64,000 nt of DNA from Micromonospora sp. WMMA1947 (GTDB lineage: Bacteria; Actinomycetota; Actinomycetes; Mycobacteriales; Micromonosporaceae). Both the position numbers and the translations under genes were made by a program. Below are positions 49,313-60,344 of this stretch, piece by piece; position 1 is the stretch's first letter; each line of letters begins with the position of its first letter. Where the stretch lies: assembly GCF_027497355.1 (NCBI RefSeq), contig NZ_CP114909.1, positions 1 through 64,000 on the forward strand, given 5' to 3'. A model generated the notes under the pieces. The model saw nothing but the letters and a program-made list of their open reading frames with translations, was not told the DNA's origin and made no database searches.

Positions 49313-52300
49313 TCTCGACCAGCCGCTCCCAGCCGGTCTCCCGGCCCGCTGCGACCGCCTCGGCGAACCCCGCGTCGCCGAGGCGGTCGCGCGCCGCCGC
49401 CTCGATCCGGGGCACGTCGGGGTGGGTGCGGTCGGGCAGCCCGCGTACCGCGGTGGCGGCGCCCAGCAGCCGCGCCACCTGGTCCGGCCGGTCCAGCCGC
49501 AGGGCCAGGTCCGCGACGCCGACGAGCACCTGCGCGGTCAGCGGCGCGTAGCCACCCTCGCGCGCCGCCCGGCACGCCGCCGCCCGATGGGTACGGGCCT
49601 GCTCGACGTCCTCGGCCAGGTAGCCCAGCAGATCCTGGGTGCCCGCCCGGACGCCGGCCAGGTCCGCCTCGTCGCCGAGCAGCGCCGACACCGCCCGCAG
49701 TTGCGCGTACGCCTCGTCCGCGTCGCCGTCGTGGCGGGCCATGTACGCCCGGACCAGCGCCAGTTCGGCCAGCGCCCCCGGCCAGGCGACCCGGGCGGCG
49801 AGCCGTTGCGCCTCGGCCACCGCGGCGGCGCTCGCCGCCTCGTCGCCGTCGAGCCGGTACAGCCACGCCAGCCGTGCCCGCATCCGGATCACGTCCTCGA
49901 CCGTGCCCACCTCGGTGACCGCCGCGACGGCCTGCTCGTAGTACGCGCACGCGGCGGCCACGTCACCGCGGACGGCGATCAGCTCGGCCAGCTCGCTCAG
50001 CGCGAACGAGATGCCGAAGCGTTCGCCCACCGCCCGGAACTCGGCGAGCGCCTGCCGCAGGCACGCCTCCGCCTCCGCCGCCTCGATGCCGAGGATGACG
50101 CGCAGCTTGCCCAGGTGCAGCCGGGCCAGCGCGCGTACCCACGGGTCGGTGTGGTCGAGCAGCGACTCCCAGGCGGGCAGCAGCGCGTCCGGCTCCCGCA
50201 GCATCCGTTCCATCGGCACGACCAGGGCCAGCTCCGGGTGCCCGCCGCGACCCTCCCCGCTCAACCGGTACGCCCGGTGGATCCACTCGGCCGCGTGCTG
50301 TGCGTCGCCCGGCCCGGAGGTGAGGAAGACCACCACCAGCCCGTACACCACGGCGCGGATGTGGTCGGGCACGTCGCCGGGCGTCTCGGTGGCCGCGACG
50401 ATCAGTTCCATGCCCTCGGTCCGGTGGCCGCCGAGCCACCAGTACCAGCCGGCGCCGGCTGCGAGCCGCATCGCCTCGCGTCCCTCGCCCGCGGCGAGCG
50501 CGCCGCGCATCGCGGCGGTGATGTTGTCGTGCTCGGCTTCGAGCCGGGCGAGCCAGGTGAGCTGGTCGGCGCGGCGCAGCCGCGGCTCGGCGGCCTCGGC
50601 CAGCGCGGTGAAGTACGCCAGGTGCGCGTGGCGCGCGGTGTGCGTCTCCCCCGCCTCGGCGAGCCGCTGCGCGGCGTACTCCTTGATGGTGCCGAGCATG
50701 CGGTAGCGCGGCGCGACGTCGCCGGCGGCGACCAGCAGCGACTTCTCGGTGAGTGTGGTGAGCAGGTCGAGCACGTCGCCCGGCTCGACGGCGCCGCCGG
50801 CGCAGACCCGCTCGGCCGCGTCCAGGCCCGCCCCGCCAGAGAACACCGACAGCCGGCGCAGCACCGCGCGTTCGGCGTCGGTGAGCAGTTCCCAGCTCCA
50901 GTCGACCATGGCGCGCAGCGTCCGGTGCCGGGGCAGGGCGGTCCGGCTGCCGCCGGTGAGCAGCCGGAACCGGTCGTCGAGCCGGGTGGCGAGCTGGTCG
51001 ACGGACATGGTGCGCAGCCGCGCCGCGGCCAGCTCGATGGCCAGCGGCATGCCGTCGAGCGCGCGGCAGATCCGCGCCATGGTCGCCGACGTGTGTTCGT
51101 CGAACGCCAGGTCGCGGCGGACGGCCGCGGCCCGGTCCCGCAGCAGGCGAACGGCGGGCGACGACTCGACCTCGGCGACCGGGGCGTCGCCGCCGGGTAG
51201 GCCCAGCGGCGCGACCGGCCACAACGCCTCCCCGGTGATGCCCAGTGGCTCCCGGCTGGTGGCCAGGATCCGCAGCCGCCGGCACTCGCCGAGCAGCCGG
51301 TGCGCCAGCGTCGCCGCCGCCTCGACGACGTGTTCGCAGTTGTCCAGGATCAGCAGCATCGCCCGGTCCCGGATCGCCGCGACCAGCCGGTCGACCGGTT
51401 CCGCGCTGCCCGCGTCGCCGAGCAGCGCGTCGCGCAGGCCGAGCCCGGAGATCGTCGTCTGCACCACGTCCCCGTCGGCGCTGATCGCGGCGAACTCCAC
51501 CAGCCACACCCCGTCCCGCAGGTCTCCGGTCATCCGGCGGCCGGTCTCGGTGGCCAGCCGGGTCTTGCCGGAGCCACCCGGACCGGTGAGCGTGGTGAGC
51601 CGGTGTTCGGCCACCAGCGCGCCGACGGCGGCGAGGTCGGCGTCCCGGCCGACGAAGCTGGTCAGCTCGGCGCGCAGGTTGGTCCGGCGGGTGTCGTCGC
51701 GGCGTGCCGTCTCGCCGCGCAGCAGGGCGACGTGCAGCGCCGACAGCTCCGGCGACGGATCAGCGCCAAGGGCGTCGGCGAGCGCGTCGGCGGTGCGCTG
51801 GTAGACCATCAGCGCCTCGGTGTCCCGGCCGGCCGCGACCAGCGCGCGCATCAGCGCCATGGCGAGCCGCTCACGCACCGGATGGGCGGCCACCAGGTCG
51901 GTCAGCTCCGGGACGAGGTCGGCCTCCCGGCCGAGCCCGATCTCCGCGTCGTACCGGTCCTCGGTCGCGGTCAGGCGCAGCCGTTCCAGCCGGGTGGCCG
52001 CCGCGTCGAGCGCCGGGCTGTCGGGCAGGCCGATGTCGCGCAGCGCGTCGCCGCGCCACAGGCCCAGCGCCTCGCGCAGCAGCCGTACCCGCTGCGGCCC
52101 GTCGCCGTCGCGGGCCCGGCCGACAAGACGTTCGAACCGTACGGCGTCGACGGTGTCGGGCTCGACGGCGAGGCGGTAGCCGTCGGGCAGCCCGTCGACG
52201 GCGCCCGCCGGCAGCGCCTTGCGCAGCCGGGAGACGAGGCGTTGCAGCGCGTTCGAGGCGTCGGCGGGCGGCTGCTCGCCCCAGATCCAGTCGACGAGCG

Positions 52301-52433
52301 TCGCCTTCGGGACCACCCGGCCGGGCTGGAGTGCGAGGGCGGCCAGCAGCCCACGCAGCCGCGCGCCCGGCACGTCGGCCGGGACGCCGCCGTCGACGGT
52401 GACCTGGAACGGCCCGAGCAACCCGATCTGCAC
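49296..52433 (-). CDS. AfsR/SARP-family transcriptional regulator with NB-ARC ATPase and TPR-like region
   Basis: 1045 residues, GTG start. Residues 1-95 form an OmpR-like DNA-binding domain (VQIGLLGPFQVTVDG, LRGLLAALALQPGRVVPKATLVDWIWGEQPPADASNALQRLVSRLRKAL). Residues ~96-245 are the bacterial transcriptional activation (BTAD) domain. An NB-ARC type ATPase follows, Walker A GPGGSGKT at 284-291 and Walker B LLILDNCEH, then winged-helix and helical-repeat regions to the end. SARP-family proteins activate secondary-metabolite or transporter genes. Convergence with DrrAB suggests linked control of export, but no biosynthesis genes are nearby. Confidence 0.93.
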   Translation of the reverse strand: MQIGLLGPFQVTVDGGVPADVPGARLRGLLAALALQPGRVVPKATLVDWIWGEQPPADASNALQRLVSRLRKALPAGAVDGLPDGYRLAVEPDTVDAVRFERLVGRARDGDGPQRVRLLREALGLWRGDALRDIGLPDSPALDAAATRLERLRLTATEDRYDAEIGLGREADLVPELTDLVAAHPVRERLAMALMRALVAAGRDTEALMVYQRTADALADALGADPSPELSALHVALLRGETARRDDTRRTNLRAELTSFVGRDADLAAVGALVAEHRLTTLTGPGGSGKTRLATETGRRMTGDLRDGVWLVEFAAISADGDVVQTTISGLGLRDALLGDAGSAEPVDRLVAAIRDRAMLLILDNCEHVVEAAATLAHRLLGECRRLRILATSREPLGITGEALWPVAPLGLPGGDAPVAEVESSPAVRLLRDRAAAVRRDLAFDEHTSATMARICRALDGMPLAIELAAARLRTMSVDQLATRLDDRFRLLTGGSRTALPRHRTLRAMVDWSWELLTDAERAVLRRLSVFSGGAGLDAAERVCAGGAVEPGDVLDLLTTLTEKSLLVAAGDVAPRYRMLGTIKEYAAQRLAEAGETHTARHAHLAYFTALAEAAEPRLRRADQLTWLARLEAEHDNITAAMRGALAAGEGREAMRLAAGAGWYWWLGGHRTEGMELIVAATETPGDVPDHIRAVVYGLVVVFLTSGPGDAQHAAEWIHRAYRLSGEGRGGHPELALVVPMERMLREPDALLPAWESLLDHTDPWVRALARLHLGKLRVILGIEAAEAEACLRQALAEFRAVGERFGISFALSELAELIAVRGDVAAACAYYEQAVAAVTEVGTVEDVIRMRARLAWLYRLDGDEAASAAAVAEAQRLAARVAWPGALAELALVRAYMARHDGDADEAYAQLRAVSALLGDEADLAGVRAGTQDLLGYLAEDVEQARTHRAAACRAAREGGYAPLTAQVLVGVADLALRLDRPDQVARLLGAATAVRGLPDRTHPDVPRIEAAARDRLGDAGFAEAVAAGRETGWERLVEITLAS

Positions 52434-52485
52434 GCGCCGATCCTGCCACGCCCGGCGGCCCGGTCCGGTCCACCGCCCCCACCGG

Positions 52486-52884
52486 TCAGGTGGCCGGGCG
52501 CGACAGGTCCATCTCCCAGAAGGTGAGCGCCAGACCATGCGCGCGCTTGAACTCGATGCCCGCCCTGACGAGCGCCAGGGCGGGCGCCGGCGGCTTGTAC
52601 TTCACCTCTCCGGTCAGCAGTTCCCAGACGAGCCGTGCCGCCCCGAAGGTCGCGTAGCCGCCGGCGTCGTCAGCGACCACGGCCTGCAGATCGGAGAAGA
52701 AGTCGTGCGGGTCGTTGTTCGCCTGCTCCACGTAGGGAACGAACAGTCGTCGAACGAACTCGTCGTAGTCGGCTTCGCTTCCTTGGGGACCGGATTCGAA
52801 TCGGCCGAAGCGCTCGAGTACGCCAAGCAGGTCTCCCGGAAACCGTTCCGCGGGTTCCCTGGGGCGTCGCGCGAAAAAACTCAT
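52486..52884 (-). CDS. Hypothetical protein of the Cys-peptide cassette
   Basis: 132 residues. FFARRPREPAERFPGDLLGVLERFGRF, FVRRLFVPYVEQANNDPHDFFSDLQAVVADDAGGYATFGAARLVWELLTGEVKYKPPAPALALVRAGIEFKRAHGLALTFWEMDL. Predicted alpha/beta, soluble, not recognised. GC is lower than flanking genes. It is the third gene of a minus-strand trio (53571-53684, 53011-53463, this one) with ~110-125 bp gaps. Confidence 0.72.
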   Translation of the reverse strand: MSFFARRPREPAERFPGDLLGVLERFGRFESGPQGSEADYDEFVRRLFVPYVEQANNDPHDFFSDLQAVVADDAGGYATFGAARLVWELLTGEVKYKPPAPALALVRAGIEFKRAHGLALTFWEMDLSRPAT

Positions 52885-53010
52885 GACCTGTTTCTTCCTA
52901 CTGGCATCGGCGCGGCCGAGGAAGCCAGTTGTCGAGTTCCCGTCAGTTCTTTAGCAATCGGCCCACGGCCCCGGCACACGCCGTGACCATGGACCGATTC
53001 CTACCTCGGC

Positions 53011-53463
53011 TCAGGCTTTGGTAGCCGAGATCTCCGGGTCCAGTTCGGCGAGCTTCCGTGCGACATCGTTCATGTAACTGCGATAGAAGCCCGCGTCCGG
53101 GGTGAAGACCACCATCTGCTTCCCCGCCAGGCTCAACCACATCGCGCACGCCGTCAGGCCCGCATCCGCGTCGAAACGCTTGATCTCGAAGGTGATCTGG
53201 GAGCCCTTGGCCGCAGCCTCCGTCTCCGCCGCCCTTCTCCCGTACAAAGCCGTGGCCAGGCTGGCTGCCCCGCCCCGGCCCTCGTAGGTGGCCACCATCG
53301 CCGGCAATCCGTGCTCGCTCCGCGCAGGCGTCAGATGCCATTCCGCCTTACGAAGACTGAAACCGCTCTTCCCCTTCATCGCATCCCTGAAGGCTGCGAT
53401 GCAGTCGCCCGGCGCGGCTCGCAACTCGAAAAGCCACGTCCGGTTGTGATCCATGAGTCCCAT
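53011..53463 (-). CDS. Hypothetical protein, middle gene of the cassette
   Basis: 150 residues, ATG start. MDHNRTWLFELRAAPGDCIAAFRDAMKGKSGFSLRKAEWHLTPAR followed by LPAMVATYEGRGGAASLATALYGRRAAETEAAAKGSQITFEI and MWLSLAGKQMVVFTPDAGFYRSYMNDVARKL. Mixed alpha/beta with a possible SRPBCC-like beta sheet. No signal or membrane segment. Not recognised as a family with known function. Confidence 0.74.
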   Translation of the reverse strand: MGLMDHNRTWLFELRAAPGDCIAAFRDAMKGKSGFSLRKAEWHLTPARSEHGLPAMVATYEGRGGAASLATALYGRRAAETEAAAKGSQITFEIKRFDADAGLTACAMWLSLAGKQMVVFTPDAGFYRSYMNDVARKLAELDPEISATKA

Positions 53464-53570
53464 GTCGCTCCCGAGGTTCTGGGGTCCCTACTGATCCAGT
53501 CACCACATCGCCGGATCCCGTCCGGTCGCCCGTCGTCCGCTTTGACGTCCGCTTGCACCCGGCCCTCGAC

Positions 53571-53684
53571 TCAGGAACACCGGCCCCACTGGCAGTTGTG
53601 ACCGGAGGCGGGCCGGCCCATCTTTTCGGCCTCCTTGCACCAGGCGCACTTGGACCGACCGGCTTTGACACATGCGCACGACAT
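53571..53684 (-). CDS. 37-residue Cys-rich peptide
   Basis: ATG 53684 preceded by an excellent ribosome-binding site (GGAGGT, 4-nt spacer). The peptide starts MSCACVKAGRSKCAWC and ends SGHNCQWGRCS, with six Cys (3, 5, 13, 16, 31, 36), one His, two Trp and several Lys/Arg. Pairs CxC, CxxC and C-x4-C plus His suggest zinc binding; disulfides or modification are alternatives. It is followed by two unknown genes on the same strand. Small size excludes it from most gene calls. Similar to nothing I can name. Confidence 0.68.
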   Translation of the reverse strand: MSCACVKAGRSKCAWCKEAEKMGRPASGHNCQWGRCS

Positions 53685-53925
53685 GGTTACCTCCGATGAA
53701 GGCTGGCAGGAACATGACGATCAGCTCGAATAAATTGCGGAGCTGCAATGGAATAGAGGCTGCCACGCCCTCATCGACAGGGGCCAGACTTCGGGATCGC
53801 TTCCGACTGAAGCGGTGCCCGCCCTTGCTGGTTCGGCACACGAGGGTGACATGAAAGCCAGCGAGTGATGAATCGAAATTCAGCAGATCGAAGCCGATCC
53901 GCAGTCCCTTTTGGATGATCGGTTG
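53685..53925. other. AT-richer non-coding stretch upstream of the Cys-peptide gene
   Basis: About 240 bp with visibly lower GC, no supported gene on either strand, and short mixed frames only. It presumably holds the promoter of the three-gene cassette (minus strand) and may mark the boundary of transferred DNA. Confidence 0.5.
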
Positions 53926-53954
53926 GACCGCCCACTCCGATGGGGTGGGCGGTC
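53926..53954. terminator. Hairpin between cassette and catabolic cluster
   Basis: Perfect 10-bp GACCGCCCAC (53926-53935) and GTGGGCGGTC (53945-53954), 9-nt loop. With the hairpin at 53978-54022 it forms a tandem barrier downstream of the acyl-CoA dehydrogenase gene. Confidence 0.65.
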
Positions 53955-53977
53955 TGCTTGGTTCTCCGCCGGTGAAG

Positions 53978-54022
53978 CCACGTGCCCGGCCCGGATCGGC
54001 TGATCACGGGCCGGGCACGTGG
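53978..54022 (-). terminator. Terminator of the acyl-CoA dehydrogenase operon
   Basis: Perfect 15-bp CCACGTGCCCGGCCC (53978-53992) and its complement (54008-54022), 15-nt loop, 19 bp past the stop of the minus-strand operon that starts near 59.7 kb. Confidence 0.78.
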
Positions 54023-54041
54023 TCCTCGGCGAGGTGGACGG

Positions 54042-55220
54042 TCAGCGGAAGGCCGCGTGACCGGTGAGCGTCTGCCCGATGATGAGCTGGTGCACCTCGG
54101 AGGTGCCCTCGTAGGTGAGCACCGACTCCAGGTTGTTCGCGTGCCGCATCACCGGGTAGTCGAGGGTGATGCCGGCCGCGCCGAGGATCGTCCGGCACTC
54201 GCGGGCGATGGCGATGGCCTCCCGCACGCTGTTGAGCTTGCCCAGGCTGATCTGCCGGTGGTCCAGCGTGCCGGCGTCCTTGAGGGTGCCGATCTGCATC
54301 GCCAGCAGCATCCCCTTGCCCAGTTCCAGGGCCATGTCGGCGAGCTTGAGCTGGGTGGCCTGGTACGCGGCGAGCGGCTTGTCGAAGATCTGCCGGCTGC
54401 GGGCGTACGCGACTGTGGTCTGCAGGCAGTCGTGCGCGGCGCCGAGGGCGCCGAAGACGATGCCGTAGCGGGCCTCGTTGAGGCACGACAGCGGCCCGGA
54501 CAGGCCGGTCGCCTCCGGCAGCATCGCGTCGGCCGGCAGCCGCACGCCGTCGAGGACGAGTTCGGAGGTCACCGAGGCGCGCAGGGAGAGCTTGCGGGTG
54601 ATCTCCGGTGCGGTGAACCCGGGCGTGCCGGCCGGGACGACGAAGCCCCGGATGCCCTCGTCGGTACGCGCCCACACGACGGCGACGTCGGCCACCGAGC
54701 CGTTGGTGATCCACATCTTGGTGCCGTCGAGTACCCAGTCGGCGCCGTCGCGGCGGGCCCGGGTACGCATGCCGGCCGGGTCCGAGCCGAAGTCCGGCTC
54801 GGTCAGCCCGAAGCAGCCGATCGCCTCACCGGCGGCCATCCGGGGCAGCCACTCGCGCTTCTGCTCCTCGGAGCCGAAGCGCCAGATCGCGTACATGGCC
54901 AGCGACCCCTGCACCGAGACCAGGGACCGCAGGCCCGAGTCGCCCGCCTCCAGCTCGAAGCAGGCCAGGCCGTACGCGACGGCCGAGGTGCCGGCGCAGC
55001 CGTAGCCCTCCAGGTGCATCCCGAGCACGCCGAGCTCACCGAGTTCCCGGGCCAGTTCCCGCACCGGCAGCCGGCCCGCCTCGTACCAGGCGGCGACCTC
55101 CGGCCGGATCCGCCGGTCCACGAAGCCACGCACGGCGGCCTGGAGTTCCCGGGTGTCGTCGTCGACGAGCGTGTCCACACCGAAGTAGTCGAGGGCGAAC
55201 GCGGGGACGGTCAGTGTCAC
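54042..55220 (-). CDS. Acyl-CoA dehydrogenase, glutaryl-CoA dehydrogenase-like
   Basis: 392 residues, GTG start overlapping the upstream stop (GTGA). Flavoprotein landmarks: CFGLTEPDFGSDPAGMRTRARRDGADWVLDGTKMWITNGSVADVAVVWART, LNEARYGIVFGALGAAHDCLQTTVAYARSRQIFDKPLAAYQ, and the catalytic base Glu371 in LTYEGTSEVHQLIIGQ, followed by LTGHAAFR, all of which are closest to glutaryl-CoA dehydrogenases. These oxidise and decarboxylate glutaryl-CoA to crotonyl-CoA in lysine, hydroxylysine or tryptophan breakdown. Last gene of the 59674-54042 operon. Confidence 0.88.
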   Translation of the reverse strand: MTLTVPAFALDYFGVDTLVDDDTRELQAAVRGFVDRRIRPEVAAWYEAGRLPVRELARELGELGVLGMHLEGYGCAGTSAVAYGLACFELEAGDSGLRSLVSVQGSLAMYAIWRFGSEEQKREWLPRMAAGEAIGCFGLTEPDFGSDPAGMRTRARRDGADWVLDGTKMWITNGSVADVAVVWARTDEGIRGFVVPAGTPGFTAPEITRKLSLRASVTSELVLDGVRLPADAMLPEATGLSGPLSCLNEARYGIVFGALGAAHDCLQTTVAYARSRQIFDKPLAAYQATQLKLADMALELGKGMLLAMQIGTLKDAGTLDHRQISLGKLNSVREAIAIARECRTILGAAGITLDYPVMRHANNLESVLTYEGTSEVHQLIIGQTLTGHAAFR

Positions 55221-56164
55221 GTACGGGTTCCTTCCAGGTGGGCGAGGACGCCGCGCGCCACGGCGACGGCCATCGCGTCGAGCGCGTCGGTGGTCATCGC
55301 CGCCATGTGCGGGGTGGCGAGGACGCGGGGGTGGTGCAGCATCGGGTCGTCGGCGGCGGGCGGTTCGGGCGCGAACACGTCGACCGCGTAGCCGCGCAGC
55401 CGGCCAGCGTCGAGCGCGGCGAGCACCGCCGCGCCGTCGACCACGCCGGCCCGCGCGGTGTTGACGAGCAGCGCGTGCGGCCGCATCCGGGCCAGCGCGC
55501 CGGCGCCGATCAGGCCGGTGGTCTGCGGCGTCTGGGGCACGTGCAGGCTGACCACGTCCGATTCGGCGAGCAGAGTGTCCAGGTCCACCAGACGTACGCC
55601 GTCCGGCGGCTCGGTGACTGCCACGTCGTACCCGAGGATCGTCATGCCCATCCCGCGGGCGCGGGCGGCGACGCCCCGGCCGATCGCGCCGAGGCCGACG
55701 AGTCCCAGCGTGCGGCCGGCGAGCATGGTGCCGGTCAGTCCGGCGGCGACGACCGAGCCGGGCAGCGACCGGCCGGGCGGGAAGCCACCGGCCGCCAGCG
55801 TGGTCACGGCGGGGGTGAGCTGCCGGGCGAGCGCGAGCGCGGCCAGGACGACGAACTCGGCCACCGAGTCGGCGTTGGCGCCGGGCGTGCCGACCACGGG
55901 GACGCCGAGCCGCTGCGCGGCGGCCAGGTCGATGCCGTCGAGCCCGGCGCCGTGCCGTCCGACGACCCGGAGCCGGGGTGCGGCCTCCAGCATCGCGGCG
56001 GTCACCGGGGAGGAGCGCACCACGAGCGCGTCGGCGGTGGCGAGCGGGCCGGCCGCGAGCGCGGCGGGGTCGGTGAGGTGGGCGACGGTCACCTCACCGG
56101 CGGCGTGCAGCAGCCGCATCCCGGCCTCGGCGATGGGCTCGGTGAGCAGGATCTGAGCGGGCAT
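55217..56164 (-). CDS. D-isomer-specific 2-hydroxyacid dehydrogenase
   Basis: 315 residues from ATG 56164 (GAGG 6 bp upstream); a GTG at 56176 overlapping the ALDH stop is possible. NAD-binding TLGLVGLGAIGRGVAARARGMGMTILGYD, and catalytic residues in NTARAGVVDGAAVLAALDAGRLRGYAVDVFAPEPP (Arg, Glu) and LATPHMAAMT (His). SerA/hydroxypyruvate-reductase type. In the cluster it may handle a 2-oxo or 2-hydroxy acid intermediate. Confidence 0.9.
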   Translation of the reverse strand: MPAQILLTEPIAEAGMRLLHAAGEVTVAHLTDPAALAAGPLATADALVVRSSPVTAAMLEAAPRLRVVGRHGAGLDGIDLAAAQRLGVPVVGTPGANADSVAEFVVLAALALARQLTPAVTTLAAGGFPPGRSLPGSVVAAGLTGTMLAGRTLGLVGLGAIGRGVAARARGMGMTILGYDVAVTEPPDGVRLVDLDTLLAESDVVSLHVPQTPQTTGLIGAGALARMRPHALLVNTARAGVVDGAAVLAALDAGRLRGYAVDVFAPEPPAADDPMLHHPRVLATPHMAAMTTDALDAMAVAVARGVLAHLEGTRT

Positions 56165-56172
56165 CGGGGTCC

Positions 56173-57600
56173 TCACCAGCCGGTGTAGCAGGTCACCGGC
56201 ACGCTGTAGAAGTCGCGGGCGTAGCCGCCCTGCTCACGCGGGCCGTGGTTGGAGGCGCCGGTGCCGCCGAACGGCAGGTGCAGTTCGGTGCCGGCGGTGG
56301 GCAGGTTGACGGTGACGATGCCGGCGCGGGCGTCGCGCTTGAACCGTTCCGCCGTCGCCAGGGAGGTGGTGACGATCCCGGCGGACAACCCGTAGTCGGT
56401 GTCGTTGGCGAGGTCGACCGCCTCGTCGAGGTCGGCGGCGCGGATCACGCAGGACACCGGGCCGAAGATCTCCTCCCGGGCCACCCGCATGTCGTTGCGC
56501 GCACCGACGAGCAGGGTGGGTCGCATGAACTGCCCGTCGTGCGTCCCGCCGGCCGCGACCGTCGCGCCCTCGTCGCGTCCGATCCGGACGTAGTCGAGGT
56601 TCTGGTCGAGCTGACCGGCGCTGACCACCGGGCCGAGCTGGCTGTCCGGGTCGAGCGGGTCACCGACGCGCAGCGCCCGCGTCGCCTCGGCCAGCGCCGC
56701 GACGAACCGGTCGTGGATGCCGGTCGTCACGATCAGCCGGCTGGAGGCGGTGCAGCGCTGGCCGGTGCTGAAGAAGCTGCCGTCCAGCGCGCAGCGCACC
56801 GCCACCTCCAGGTCGGCGTCGTCGCACACCACGAGCGGGTTCTTGCCGCCCATCTCCAGCTGGAACCGCTTGTTGCCGTGGGCGATGCAGCGCTGGGCGA
56901 CGTGCGCGCCGGTGTGGGTGCCGCCGGTGAACGAGATGCCGTCGAGTCCGTCGCTGGTGAGCAGTTCCTCGCCGACCACCGAGCCGGCGCCCATGACCAG
57001 GTTGAACACGCCGGCCGGGACACCGGCGCCGGCGATGATCCGGGCGAGTTCGCCGGCGCTGGCGGGGACCATCTCGGCGGGTTTCAGCACGACCGTGTTG
57101 CCGTACGCGAGCGCCGGCGCGACCTTCCACGCCGGGATCGCCAGCGGGTAGTTCCAGGGCGTGATGATCCCGACCGCGCCCAGTGGACGGCGGCGGACCT
57201 CGGCGTGCACGTTCGGGCGGGTGGAGGCGTAGACCTCACCGGTGGGCTGGAGCAGCTGGTGGGCGTAGTAGCGGAAGGTCTGCCCGGCGCGGACGACCTC
57301 GCCATGGGCCTCGGCGAGCAGCTTGCCCTCCTCCCGGGCGAGCAGCGTGGCGAGTTCGTCGGCTCGGTCCAGGATGGTGGCGCCGATCCGGTCCAGCATC
57401 CGCATCCGGTCGCCGACGGGCAGCGTCGCCCAGCCGGGCCGGGCGCGGCCTGCCGCCGCGATCGCCGCGCGGGTCGTCTCCCGGTCGGCGGCGGCGTACT
57501 CGCTGACGACCTCGCCGGGGCGGGCCGGGTTGAGGTTGGGGCGGCGTTCCCCGTCTACCCACTCGCCGTCGACGAGGTTGCGGTGGTACGGCACGGACAC
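56173..57600 (-). CDS. Aldehyde dehydrogenase
   Basis: 475 residues. Catalytic Cys283 in [13 protein letters not shown], general base Glu249 in LEMGGKNP, and [31 protein letters not shown] cofactor region. Complete ALDH fold. The closest subgroups by eye are semialdehyde or aromatic aldehyde dehydrogenases. Its neighbours suggest oxidation of a semialdehyde such as glutarate semialdehyde or 2-oxo-glutarate semialdehyde. The transporter ATPase gene lies 2 bp upstream. Confidence 0.92.
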   Translation of the reverse strand: MSVPYHRNLVDGEWVDGERRPNLNPARPGEVVSEYAAADRETTRAAIAAAGRARPGWATLPVGDRMRMLDRIGATILDRADELATLLAREEGKLLAEAHGEVVRAGQTFRYYAHQLLQPTGEVYASTRPNVHAEVRRRPLGAVGIITPWNYPLAIPAWKVAPALAYGNTVVLKPAEMVPASAGELARIIAGAGVPAGVFNLVMGAGSVVGEELLTSDGLDGISFTGGTHTGAHVAQRCIAHGNKRFQLEMGGKNPLVVCDDADLEVAVRCALDGSFFSTGQRCTASSRLIVTTGIHDRFVAALAEATRALRVGDPLDPDSQLGPVVSAGQLDQNLDYVRIGRDEGATVAAGGTHDGQFMRPTLLVGARNDMRVAREEIFGPVSCVIRAADLDEAVDLANDTDYGLSAGIVTTSLATAERFKRDARAGIVTVNLPTAGTELHLPFGGTGASNHGPREQGGYARDFYSVPVTCYTGW

Positions 57601-57602
57601 GT

Positions 57603-59674
<2,072 letters not shown>

Positions 59675-59704
59675 CGATCCCCCTGAGTTAGACTCCCGAA
59701 CGCC

Positions 59705-59780
59705 ACCATTCGTCACTGGGGAGTGTTGCACAGACGATGTTCGTCGTCTAGGCTCCCAGCAGCGACGAATTCCGTCACTA
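59705..59780. promoter_or_regulatory. Candidate Lrp/AsnC operator region between divergent operons
   Basis: Three related half-sites are spaced through the region: CATTCGTCACT (~59708-59718), ATGTTCGTCGTCT (~59736-59749) and the near-palindrome GACGAATTCCGTC (~59763-59776). Recurring TTCGTC/GACGAA motifs with AT centres are of the kind bound by Lrp-type octamers, which would control both the transporter/catabolic operon and lrp itself. Confidence 0.45.
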
Positions 59781-59794
59781 AGAGTTGGAGCGAG

Positions 59795-60325
59795 ATGGCA
59801 TCCAAGAGCTCGATCGAGAAAGATCGCAGCATCATCCGGGAGCTCGTTCAGGACCCGAGGCAGACGAACGTCGCGCTGGCGGCGAAGGTCGGCCTCTCCG
59901 AGGGATCCGTACGACGCCGGGTGGAACGGCTTGTCACCGAGGGTCAGCTGCAGTTCGCCGCCATTCCCAGTGCCGCCTTCATGGGGCGGCCGGTGCACAC
60001 CCTGTTCGAGATCCAGAGCGCTCCCGGTGCCACAGAAAGGCTCATCGACAAGCTCGCCGGGATGCCGGAGATCGCGTACGTCTACCACGTGACCGGCCAG
60101 TTCGACGTCATCGCCGTCGGCTACTTCGCCTCCAGCAACGCCATGCGGCGGTTCTGGACGGAGCGGCTCGGCAACCTCGACGGGGTGATGGAGAGCAGGT
60201 CGGTGATGGTGCTACGGGTCGCCAAGCGCGCGCACGAGTGGGCGCGCGACATCGCCGTCACGGGGGACGAGGAAGCCGGCTGGGACGCGGAGGCGGACCC
60301 CGGCACACCCGGCGCTGACACCTGA
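59795..60325 (+). CDS. Lrp/AsnC-family transcriptional regulator
   Basis: 176 residues from ATG 59795 with GGAG. N-terminal HTH: IEKDRSIIRELVQDPRQTNVALAAKVGLSEGSVRRRVERLVTEGQLQFAAIP. C-terminal RAM/AsnC ligand domain: VHTLFEIQSAPGATERLIDKLAGMPEIAYVYHVTGQFDVIAVGYFASSNAMRRFWTERLGNLDGVMESRSVMVLRVAK. Acts in the cytosol as an amino-acid-responsive regulator. Position between the divergent transporter parts suggests it controls the whole 54-64 kb cluster. Confidence 0.93.
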   Translation: MASKSSIEKDRSIIRELVQDPRQTNVALAAKVGLSEGSVRRRVERLVTEGQLQFAAIPSAAFMGRPVHTLFEIQSAPGATERLIDKLAGMPEIAYVYHVTGQFDVIAVGYFASSNAMRRFWTERLGNLDGVMESRSVMVLRVAKRAHEWARDIAVTGDEEAGWDAEADPGTPGADT

Positions 60326-60344
60326 CCGACCGGAGAAACCCGCA

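Noticed and set aside
53500..53841. 113-codon minus-strand frame across the Cys-peptide gene
   Set aside because: No ribosome-binding site and irregular composition; the overlapping 37-codon frame has the strong site and a coherent Cys pattern.
53672..53854. 60-codon plus-strand frame in the AT-richer gap
   Set aside because: No ribosome-binding site, no conservation clue, atypical codon use; treated as non-coding.
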